Of a stretch of 64,000 nt of DNA, positions 27,004 through 35,023 are shown in pieces (the stretch's first letter is position 1; each line of letters starts with the position of its first letter). The translations under genes were made by a program, and so were the position numbers. The notes under the pieces were generated by a model. That model worked only from the letters and a program-made list of their open reading frames with translations. It was not told the origin of the DNA and made no database searches. This stretch comes from Foliimonas ilicis (GTDB taxonomy: Bacteria; Pseudomonadota; Alphaproteobacteria; Rhizobiales; Rhizobiaceae): contig NZ_JBDUUH010000013.1 of the NCBI RefSeq assembly GCF_039939195.1, positions 117,558 through 181,557 of the forward strand. Reading direction: 5' to 3'.

Positions 27004-27453
27004 TCAGCGGATCACCAGAACTGGTACAGGGCTATGCGCGAGCACTTCCGATGTTTGGCTCCCGAGCAAAAGCCGCCCGAGCCCGCGCCTGCCATGTGAA
27101 GCCATAACGATCAGACTGCACCCTTCGGTTTTCGCGGCCTCGATGATTGCCTCCGCCGGTCGTACGTCTGTCACATGCAAAGCGCGGGCTTTTAGCCCAA
27201 GCTTATCTGCAACTGCCTTTGCAGAAGCTAGTATTTTCTCTGCAATATCTTTCTGGCCTTCCTCATAGCGGGCTATGTCAGTTGAACTGGGTACCCATCC
27301 TGCACCAGCACCGATTGCATGAAAAGGGTATGGTTCGGTGACGGTGATGATGGTGGCCCGTCCGCCAAGGCTCTTGGCCAGTGAAAGGCCGTGATCAAGG
27401 CCCTTCTGAGCGACCTCTGAGCCATCCGTCGCGACCAAAATATGATTGTACAT
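27004..27453 (-). CDS. Universal stress protein (UspA family)
   Basis: A 149-residue Usp: MYNHILVATDGSEVAQKGLD at the start, and the ATP-binding ending IVMASHGRRGLGRLLLGSQT with SEVLAHSPVPVLVIR, i.e. the G-x2-G-x9-G-S/T pattern. It probably binds ATP. The ATG at 27453 has AAGGAG. It is divergent from ackA-pduL, with an FNR box 102 bases upstream, so joint low-oxygen control is likely. Confidence 0.93.
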   Translation of the reverse strand: MYNHILVATDGSEVAQKGLDHGLSLAKSLGGRATIITVTEPYPFHAIGAGAGWVPSSTDIARYEEGQKDIAEKILASAKAVADKLGLKARALHVTDVRPAEAIIEAAKTEGCSLIVMASHGRRGLGRLLLGSQTSEVLAHSPVPVLVIR

Positions 27454-27554
27454 TTTGCTACTCCTTAATTTCAACGGAAATGCCCATGGCACATTACGGG
27501 CCAGTGACGCCGGAGAAACAAAAATAGTGTAACAGAATCTACCAGCGCATGTGT

Positions 27555-27568
27555 TTGATCAGGATCAA
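27555..27568. promoter_or_regulatory. FNR/FnrN box between usp and ackA-pduL
   Basis: TTGATCAGGATCAA is a perfect TTGAT-N4-ATCAA site. Its centre lies about 60 bases upstream of the ackA-pduL ATG, nearly the same distance as the box before cydA (about 62). It also lies upstream of the divergent usp gene. Confidence 0.88.
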
Positions 27569-27620
27569 TGGCAGGCGGAGAGTTTTTTGCGCTAGGGAAT
27601 GGTTGAAGAAGGAAAATAGA

Positions 27621-29441
27621 ATGCGGGTACTCGTTTTTAATGCGGGAAGTTCCAGCCTTAAATTTAGCGTGTTCGATTTGGACCACGGAATAGATGAGGT
27701 TTTTAAGGGGTCATTCGAGCGATTTCGAGATGGGCATTGCGACTTCCGCTTTCGTCGTGGTACCGTCGAAGACGCCGGAACGCTTAAGTATCATGATATA
27801 GATGTCGCTTTAGGCGAAGTGCCAGCAATTCTAACACGATGTGGCTTGGCCGACGTAAGCGCTATCGGTCATAGGGTCGCCCATGGTGGCGCATCTTTTG
27901 CTTCTCCTACACTCCTCGACGAAGCGACTTTGGCGGCTATAGAAGCGCTGAACCCACTGGCTCCTCTTCATAATCCTGCCAATCTAAGAGCCGCACGGCT
28001 TTGCCAATTGCTGTGGCCGAACATCCCGCAGGTTGCAGTGTTTGACACGGCATTTCATTTGACCAACCCACCTTTTGCGACGACCTATGCCGTACCTAAA
28101 CGCTGGCGCGAGGCGGGTTTGCGGCGTTACGGGTTCCACGGTACGTCGCACAAGTATGTGGCATTAAAGGCCGCAGACGAGATCGGCCGTCCGCTTTCCG
28201 ACCTACAGTTAGTCAGCGTTCATCTAGGCAATGGCGCCAGCGTCTGCGCCGTGAACCGTGGGCAAAGTATGGACAGCTCAATGGGAATGACGCCTCTTGA
28301 GGGCCTTGTTATGGGAACGCGTTCGGGCGATGTCGATCCGGGCTTGTTCGGGTTCTTGAGCCGCGAGTTCGGCCTGTCAGTGGAAGACATTGAAGTGGCT
28401 CTATACAATGAAAGCGGCCTGAAAGGGCTCGCGGGTCGATCGGACATGCGCGACCTGGAAGACATGGGTGCGAACGGCGATCATGAGGCTCAGCTCGCCA
28501 TCGAGATTTACGCCTATCGCGCCCGTAAATACATTGGTGCGTATGCCGCCGCTATGGGCGGGCTGGATGCTGTAATCTTCACCGGTGGGATCGGTGAGAA
28601 CTCACCGTCGATGCGACGGCGTATCTGTGACGGGCTCGATTTTATGGGCTTGCAGCTAGATCATGACCGCAACCAGTCGCTTGAGCTTAAAGGCCACGCA
28701 GCTCCACAGATTCAGGCCTACGGATCACGGGTGCGCATTTTCGTTACGGAGACCGCCGAGCAACTCATGATTGCGCGCGAGACAGCAGCGGTGCTTGCCC
28801 TTCCCAAACCCATTGCAGAGGCAGTTCCAATCGCAGTCTCGGCTCGGCACGTGCATCTTTCACGAGAATCTGTTGATGCGCTATTTGGCCCAGGGTATGC
28901 GTTAACGCCAGCCATATCGTTGCGCCAACCTGGACATTGGGCTGCGAGGGAGCGTGTTGTTCTCGAAGGTCCGAAAGGACGACTGGAAAGAGTCGCAATC
29001 CTTGGCCCAATCAGAGCGCTTACTCAGATCGAAGTATCTCGGACCGACAGTTTCGCACTTGGTATCGATGTGCCTGTCCGTGACAGCGGCAATCTTGACG
29101 GTACACCGACGGTAACTATTATTGGGCCCGCTGGAACTTATAAAACAAATGGTCTGATTATTGCGGCGCGTCATATCCACATCAACGCTCGGGATGCGGC
29201 GAGGCTGGGGCTTGAAGATGGCGAGTTCGTAGACGTGCGTGTCGGTGATGAGGATCGTGGTCTCACCTTCGAGCGCACCCTTGTACGTGTCGGTTCGAAT
29301 TCCTTCACTGAAATGCATATTGACACAGATGAAGCTAACGCTGCAGGCATTGGATTGGGCGCTGAAGGGGCGATTGTTGACGCTCGTGCTGAGCAACTGC
29401 AGCAGCGGTCAACAGCCTATGTACCGAAGCCCGCCAGATGA
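27621..29441 (+). CDS. Fused acetate kinase-phosphate acyltransferase (AckA-PduL)
   Basis: A 606-residue fusion. Residues 1 to about 395 are acetate kinase: VLVFNAGSSSLKFSVF, GHRVAHGG, RRYGFHGTSHKYVA, VHLGNGASVCAV, GLVMGTRSGDVDPG, FTGGIGENS. Residues about 402-606 are a PduL-type phosphotransacylase: VPIAVSARHVHLS (H410, H412), ILGPIRALTQIEVSRTD and AARHIHINARDAARLGLEDG (H518, H520), the usual zinc ligands. Together they convert acetyl-CoA, acetyl-phosphate and acetate with ATP gain. The ATG at 27621 follows GAAGAAGGAAA; an upstream in-frame ATG would overlap the FNR box. It is likely induced at low oxygen. Confidence 0.95.
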   Translation: MRVLVFNAGSSSLKFSVFDLDHGIDEVFKGSFERFRDGHCDFRFRRGTVEDAGTLKYHDIDVALGEVPAILTRCGLADVSAIGHRVAHGGASFASPTLLDEATLAAIEALNPLAPLHNPANLRAARLCQLLWPNIPQVAVFDTAFHLTNPPFATTYAVPKRWREAGLRRYGFHGTSHKYVALKAADEIGRPLSDLQLVSVHLGNGASVCAVNRGQSMDSSMGMTPLEGLVMGTRSGDVDPGLFGFLSREFGLSVEDIEVALYNESGLKGLAGRSDMRDLEDMGANGDHEAQLAIEIYAYRARKYIGAYAAAMGGLDAVIFTGGIGENSPSMRRRICDGLDFMGLQLDHDRNQSLELKGHAAPQIQAYGSRVRIFVTETAEQLMIARETAAVLALPKPIAEAVPIAVSARHVHLSRESVDALFGPGYALTPAISLRQPGHWAARERVVLEGPKGRLERVAILGPIRALTQIEVSRTDSFALGIDVPVRDSGNLDGTPTVTIIGPAGTYKTNGLIIAARHIHINARDAARLGLEDGEFVDVRVGDEDRGLTFERTLVRVGSNSFTEMHIDTDEANAAGIGLGAEGAIVDARAEQLQQRSTAYVPKPAR

Positions 29442-29845
29442 CCAAAAGTAGACTGCTTGGCGGCCCAGTTCTGATCTCATTCGCGCTCGAAACACCCCGT
29501 ATTACAAATTTTTCTACACTGTCTCTGGGCTCCGGGTTGAGATATGTGAATGTAAGCATTACATGAAACCAAAGCACTAGGCAGAATGTTCTTCGCATGT
29601 CCAACGTCAAGTTAAGATGATATTGACAGAGTGCCCACTTATCTTGCAGCCTTCCAATTGTATCCGCGCGCTACGAAAAATGTTCGTATCCACAACATTT
29701 GGAATTCAGGGTTGGAAGGAATATCTACAATTGCTGGACACGATCTTGGATCGTGGCAAATAACGCGTTGATTCCGAATGAAAAATGATGGGCCGCCGCT
29801 GGCCGAAGCCAAAACGTCGAAGGCGAACGTTGCCAGTGCTGGTGC
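29442..29845. other. Intergenic interval
   Basis: Lies between converging genes. No gene, terminator with a T-run or repeat was identified. Confidence 0.45.
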
Positions 29846-30958
29846 TCACGGTTGGACGCCGAAGTATTTCACCCTCAGTTTTTCAATTTCTCCGCTCTCT
29901 TGAAGTCCAATGATTGCCACTGATGCAGGACGTGTGAAAGGGCTGCCAGTAGAAAATGCAAAGCCGTACTTGTCCGGATGAAAAGTGCCTCCGACGACCT
30001 CCACCGGTAGATCAGGATTGGCATGGGCGTGATATTCCAGAACTGGCTTGTCGCCAACAATTGCGGCTATCTCTTCGTTCAGAAGTGCCGCAGTAGCGTC
30101 CTCGATATGATTGAAAGGCATTGTGTTGACAAAAGCGCCCTTCATATATTCCTCAGCGATACTTCCGGAGCGCACCCCCACGATTTTGCCTTGCAGGTCT
30201 GCAACGCTATTAATTTGGTTCGTGAGATGTGACGCGGTCATTACGCTTGCAACTGACGACGTGACATAGGCTATGACGGCAATACCAAATACCATCCAGA
30301 TTGCCTGCCAAATGCGACCTGCCCATCCGAACAGATTTTTTCGGGATGTTCGTCCAGATGTAGCCACCGACATTACGTGATAAAAACTCTCCGACAAGCC
30401 CTCCCGCCAGCGGCGCGGGAACTCCGGATCAAATCGTCGGTCAAAGAGTGTCAATGCTGCGGTCGCGACCACCAGCATGACACCAAGCCAAGCGTAGTTC
30501 ATAAGATGGCCAGCATCTCCCAAGTCATCGATAATATCGGAAAAATTGGAACCTGAACCCTTATGGACCATGACACGAAGACCGGCATCAAACCATGGAT
30601 GGGTAAAGTCTAAAACTTCAGCTCGACCCTCGGTTATCGTGAGGTTTGTCACCGCCGCATCGACTGTGCCGTTCGCCGTAGCCGTAACAAGGTCAGAATA
30701 GTTCTGGAATTCTTGATATTCTGAAATGACATTCAGCCGCGCGGCGACACGTTCCCAAATCTCGATCGACATGCCTGAGTAATTGTTGCTATTTTTTGTA
30801 ACAAAAGGTGGGCTGGAATAAACGCCGACTCTAAGGGTCGATGGGGTCGGTTCGGACACTTGTGCCTTTGTTGTCCCTATCATCAGCAGGGTCGGCATAA
30901 TCATTAGAAAGATAAATAAGCACGCACAGAACGCACCAGTTTTGTAAAGTAATCGCAT
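29846..30958 (-). CDS. Ionotropic glutamate receptor-like ligand-gated channel
   Basis: A 370-residue protein with the GluR0 layout. An N-terminal helix or signal (residues 8-30) is followed by a binding half S1 (LRVGVYSSPPFV... NGTVDAAVTNLTITEGRAEV), a helix (AWLGVMLVVATAALTLF), a re-entrant loop (ESFYHVMSVATSGRTSRKN), a second helix (AIWMVFGIAVIAYVTSSVAS), and a binding half S2 (LQGKIVGVRSGSIAEEYM to the end). The loop lacks the TVGYG K+ filter of GluR0, so ion choice is unknown. S1/S2 resemble solute-binding family 3. It is a single gene on the minus strand. Confidence 0.85.
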   Translation of the reverse strand: MRLLYKTGAFCACLFIFLMIMPTLLMIGTTKAQVSEPTPSTLRVGVYSSPPFVTKNSNNYSGMSIEIWERVAARLNVISEYQEFQNYSDLVTATANGTVDAAVTNLTITEGRAEVLDFTHPWFDAGLRVMVHKGSGSNFSDIIDDLGDAGHLMNYAWLGVMLVVATAALTLFDRRFDPEFPRRWREGLSESFYHVMSVATSGRTSRKNLFGWAGRIWQAIWMVFGIAVIAYVTSSVASVMTASHLTNQINSVADLQGKIVGVRSGSIAEEYMKGAFVNTMPFNHIEDATAALLNEEIAAIVGDKPVLEYHAHANPDLPVEVVGGTFHPDKYGFAFSTGSPFTRPASVAIIGLQESGEIEKLRVKYFGVQP

Positions 30959-31380
30959 TGCAAAAACACCGCTTGTCCGCCGATGTGGCGTATGGTTTCA
31001 GACTATCATTACGATAGCAAATCCCGATCACCACTGAGCGTACTTTCGGTGCATGAAAATTCACATAGAATCTGGTTGGCCAACAATTCTGAAAAGTGAT
31101 TTGATGAGCATTTCTCGCAAAACTACGGCTGTCTTCTATGCGGCGACGCCAGCATATCTTATCGTCCAATGAAAGGAAAATATCACGTCGTCAAGGCATA
31201 TGATGGCAAGCGTAATTTTCCGAAAGAACCGGTGGCAGGCGTCTTTTTTGACCTGAAACACCGATCGCTCACGACTAGGTCTTTTGCATTTGAACACATT
31301 GTTTTTATGTGGGCCAAAATGTACCGCTATCTATCCAATTTATGTTAAGTATGTCCAATGAGGATTCGTCGGAAAGATTG
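30959..31380. other. Divergent promoter region, no gene
   Basis: Separates the receptor gene from the diguanylate cyclase gene. An open frame into it from 31309 has no ribosome site. Nothing else is recognised. Confidence 0.45.
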
Positions 31381-32478
31381 ATGGACGAAACAGATATATT
31401 GCTCGGCTTGGTTCGTAGCCTAGGTTATTCAGCACTGCTGGCTCTTGGATTCGCGTGGATATTTGAGCACCTTCCGCGTGGTGTTGCCAAAGAGGGCGCC
31501 ATAGGCGCCCTCTTTGCTATTGCTGGCTTGGTGTCAATGAGCGATCCGATTACGATTGCCTCAGGACGAATTACCGACGCGAGGACGATTGTGGTTGTCC
31601 TTGCGGCAACCTACGGCGGGCCAACTGGTGCGATGGTCTCCGGGGTCGTTCTGATCGCTTATCGATTGATGATTGGAGGAGAGGGCGCAACTTTTGGCGC
31701 AATTGGAATCGCGCTTACCGGCGTTGGTGCACTAATGATTGCCCGCCTGCCACACCGCCTGTTCCGGCAAAAGTGGCTGCGTTTTGCTATGTTAGGTACC
31801 GCTGGTTCTGTCGGTCCGATATTGTTGTTCCTTCTGAACAATGACTTCTCGAATCTCATTTCAGCCGAAATACTTTTCTCGATACTCACCGCGAACGTCA
31901 TTGGAGTAATCGTCCTCGGGTATTTTCTGGACAGAGAGCGAAATAGAGTTCGACTGAAACGTGCCCTTGAGGACGCGGCCAGCAGAGATCCCCTGACGAA
32001 ATTGGCTAATCGCCGGGCATTTGAGGACAGAGCCTTACCCGTCTTTGCAACGGGATCTCCTAAGACGAAGCCAGCGGCGTTAATCATGATTGACGTCGAT
32101 TATTTCAAGCACGTCAATGACCGCTGGGGGCACCATATCGGTGACGAGGTTCTCAAAAAAGTCGCGGAAACTGTCAGCAGATTAGTCCGAAGTACTGATT
32201 TTGTTGCTCGCTTCGGTGGTGAGGAGATGGTGATCTTGCTGCCATCCACCTCCATAGCAGCGGCAACAGCTACAGCAGAACGGATACGCGAGCGCGTGTC
32301 CAGATTAGATTTCTCGCATGTAGATGCAGAACTTGCCGTCACGCTGAGTGCCGGGGTTGCTGGCACAGATCTGAATTTTGAGGATTTTCAAAGTGTCCTA
32401 AAAGCTGCAGACAGTGCTCTCTATAAGGCAAAAGCTGGAGGTCGCAACCAAGTGCAGTCTGCCGAAGCAGCAGTCTAA
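31381..32478 (+). CDS. Membrane-bound diguanylate cyclase (5TM-LYT type, GGDEF)
   Basis: A 365-residue protein from the ATG at 31381, which has GGAAAG upstream; earlier in-frame ATGs at 31342 and 31351 lack a good site. The N-terminal half has five to six helices of the 5TMR-LYT sensor type (SDPITIASGRITDARTIVVV, YGGPTGAMVSG). The C-terminal GGDEF domain starts DPLTKLANRRAFEDRA. Its active site is GGEEM (279-283), a variant still expected to be active, and RSTD upstream matches the RxxD inhibitory site. It should make cyclic di-GMP. Confidence 0.9.
   Translation: MDETDILLGLVRSLGYSALLALGFAWIFEHLPRGVAKEGAIGALFAIAGLVSMSDPITIASGRITDARTIVVVLAATYGGPTGAMVSGVVLIAYRLMIGGEGATFGAIGIALTGVGALMIARLPHRLFRQKWLRFAMLGTAGSVGPILLFLLNNDFSNLISAEILFSILTANVIGVIVLGYFLDRERNRVRLKRALEDAASRDPLTKLANRRAFEDRALPVFATGSPKTKPAALIMIDVDYFKHVNDRWGHHIGDEVLKKVAETVSRLVRSTDFVARFGGEEMVILLPSTSIAAATATAERIRERVSRLDFSHVDAELAVTLSAGVAGTDLNFEDFQSVLKAADSALYKAKAGGRNQVQSAEAAV
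31489..31515. repeat. Perfect 12-base inverted repeat inside the GGDEF gene
   Basis: The arms AAAGAGGGCGCC and GGCGCCCTCTTT are separated by ATA. The strong GC-rich hairpin ends in TTT, within the coding sequence of the second helix. Confidence 0.6.
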
Positions 32479-33079
32479 CACAAAACAATGTACTCTCACA
32501 TCACGTCAGCCGCCTACCGTCGCCACAAATTAAAGTAAAAACGGATAGCGACCACGGGTCGATGTGCGTCACGACGGCGAGAACTTGCAGTCCTTCGAGC
32601 TGTTCCCACATTATCACCATAGTGACGCCTCTGTTCCGGTGGATTCAAATCAAGGCTGCTCTGCAACATTTTCGTGTGGGATATGTTAGCTTACGGGGAA
32701 AAATGCAGGGCCTATCGAAAGCATTGTGATTGTATTGGAATATGCGAGCTACACGGAAAATCGCCATGGTGACCGGGACTCAGCTCATCTGGAAGAAAGA
32801 ACACTACTAGAGTTCGTAGTGATGCCATCTTGTTGTTTCACCCAGCGTGGTGGATAATATTAATCGATCCTCCCGAATCGGGCGATGTAACAGACCCATC
32901 TATCTAGGTTCAAAGCGATATCGCAACCGGCATAGAAATCGCCGACGACTACAAGGGTTGATAGGAGTAGCCTCGCTTCTCAAGGAGACATCCCCTCCCG
33001 TCGATAGGGTCACACTCGCTAAAATAGGGAATATTTGAGTAAGTTTTCAAAAATGATTCCATAGGGTACTGATCAAGGC
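32479..33079. other. Gene-poor interval
   Basis: About 600 bases without a convincing gene; a 63-codon frame at 32847-33038 has no ribosome site and an unlikely composition. Confidence 0.45.
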
Positions 33080-33400
33080 ATGACATCGATAGAGCAATTG
33101 CGCTTAAAGCGAGTTCCAATAAATACAAGACTGCGGCGTGAACAAACTGCTGAACTTATCGCCATAACCATGGCTCTTCAATCGGGACTGCGTACGACGC
33201 TTGAGCATTTGGCCGCCGCGAACGGTTTTCAGGATGGCCCTTGGCTAACCGAGATCGAAAAGACCTTGGTCGAAGATGCGTCAAACCTGTGGAGCGAAGG
33301 TATTGCCATTGAGACTGAACTGAATGCGATGAGCAGCGGGAGAAACCTGATACGCACCCTCACCGAAGCACTACGGATGCAGTTGAGAGCGATGGATTGA
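33080..33400 (+). CDS. Hypothetical protein (106 residues)
   Basis: A mostly helical soluble protein: MTSIEQLRLKRVPINTRLRR, then ALQSGLRTTLEHLAAANGFQ and LIRTLTEALRMQLRAMD. Composition is natural and the frame is not a shadow of another gene. The ribosome site (AAGGC) is weak and close. No family is recognised and there is no operon partner. Confidence 0.5.
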   Translation: MTSIEQLRLKRVPINTRLRREQTAELIAITMALQSGLRTTLEHLAAANGFQDGPWLTEIEKTLVEDASNLWSEGIAIETELNAMSSGRNLIRTLTEALRMQLRAMD

Positions 33401-33805
33401 CAGGAAATAGGACGATGCCGCGGTACGACCTGTAGCATCACCTTCTCGGTGTGGTCAGACAGGTGCTCCCCGGATTGCCCAGGGACCATGTCAGTACTGG
33501 CGTTTGGGTGCGTTTTCACTACTTTTTGTAAGTTGCCCTTTCAAACTGTCGGATGCACTGAAGGCCATCTCGACAACCTCGTTTGGAAAATGGCTGGAAA
33601 CGGCGTTGTTTTCAAGGGCACTAGTGTCTAGATCACCGTCTCGCAAAAAATTTCGGCATATATGTAGTCCGTGATGGAGCCCACTGTATCGTAGGGCGAG
33701 CAACTGGAGCGCGCAGCTAAGCTCGCTCGTCGTGCGGGTATGGATTTCGACAGCAGTTGTCTGCGCTCGACCCTGACGCCAACAACGATTCCGATGGACC
33801 GTTCC
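33401..33805. other. Gene-poor interval
   Basis: No gene is recognised. Short frames on both strands lack family motifs or ribosome sites. Confidence 0.4.
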
Positions 33806-34860
33806 TCATAGCGCGAAAACCTGATTCTGACGCGGAACGACCGCACCCCAGCCGAGTTCGCGGCCGGTCCGGACACGCAAGGCTTCCGACGCTCCAGGCT
33901 CGCCATGCAGGATGAACACGCGGCGCGAAGGTCTTTTGAAGCCCGAGAGCCAGGGCATCAACTCGCCGGAGTCGGCATGTGCCGACAGCATGTCGAGTTG
34001 CGCGACCTCGGCGTTCACCGGAAACCACTGCCCGCGCGTGCCTGCGGCTTGGAACCCTGCGAGAATGATGGTGTTGCGGGCGTCGGGCGCAAAATCCTTC
34101 AAATGATGCAGGACCCGGCCGCCCATCCATTCCGGATGCCGAGATGATGATCTTCGGGTAGGAATTGGTGCTGATCTTCTTCGATACTTCGACATCGTCG
34201 GTGTAGCGTGCGATTGCAAACACCTCTCGGTAGGTGCCGGTACCCAGCCGATGATCATCCGGATGTTCAGCCATCAGTCGGGTTGCGTCGATCGCCATTG
34301 GGCTGTCGAGGTAGATTGGAACGTTGCCCAACCTGCCGAACGGCTTCAGCTTCCAGAGATGAAAGAGCAGGCTTTGCGCCCGCCCGACGGCGAAGGACGG
34401 AATGACGATAGTCCCGTCACGCATGACCGTGCGTTCGACAATCGCGCCGAGCGCCTCCGTGGCTGCGGTTGCCGTATGTCGATTCAATCATGACGTAGTC
34501 GGCCTCCGGCACCAGCGTCGGATCGGGCAGGAGGGGATCGCCGAAACGGCCAAGATCACCCGAAAAAAGCTATAAGGCGTCTGCCCCACTCGATCCGGGC
34601 GATGGCTGCGCCCAGAATATGGCCTGCACGCTCGAAACGAAGAAGCGCCCCACCGGCGAGCTTGACGGTCTGGCCGAACTCGATCGTGGAGAAGTGCTCA
34701 ATCGCTCGTTCGGCGTCACGGACCCCGTTGAACGCGAGCGCGGGATGGTGCCACGTGGCCCCGTGGCGATTGAGAAACCCGGCGTCCTTCTCCTGAAGAA
34801 AGCCGCTGTCCTTCAGAATGATCTGGGCAACGTCCCTGGTCGCCGCTGATGTCCGACAAC
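33806..34860 (-). pseudogene. Broken MBL-fold RNA-specificity (YSH1/CPSF-like) hydrolase
   Basis: Frames in succession encode parts of one beta-CASP metallo-beta-lactamase protein: IILKDSGFLQEKDAGFLNRH and FGQTVKLAGGALLRFERAGH with ILGAAIARIEWG; then GTIVIPSFAVGRAQSLLFHL and SPMAIDATRLMAEHP; then ARNTIILAGFQAAGTRGQWF, LDMLSAHADSGELMPWLSGF, VFILHGEPGASEALR. At least two frameshifts separate them, and the N-terminal HxHxDH zinc site is missing. It lies downstream of phosphoketolase, where such genes are often found. It is not functional. Confidence 0.82.
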
Positions 34861-35023
34861 AGCCGGACGTAGCTTTCCCGGTCGGGAAATCGCGGCGTCA
34901 CGATTGTGCCCATCGCCATGCCGGTTCTGTCACTGATCTACCGGGCGAGCGCTTCGTTTCCGGGCACCGCCGGGACGAGGCTGCCGGAAGACCATTCCGC
35001 CTGGCTCGGTTCCTCGATGCTTA

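Noticed and set aside
33717..34487. 256-codon open frame as an intact MBL-fold protein
   Set aside because: Only its first half is in the family frame; the rest of the domain continues in another frame, so it is a pseudogene.
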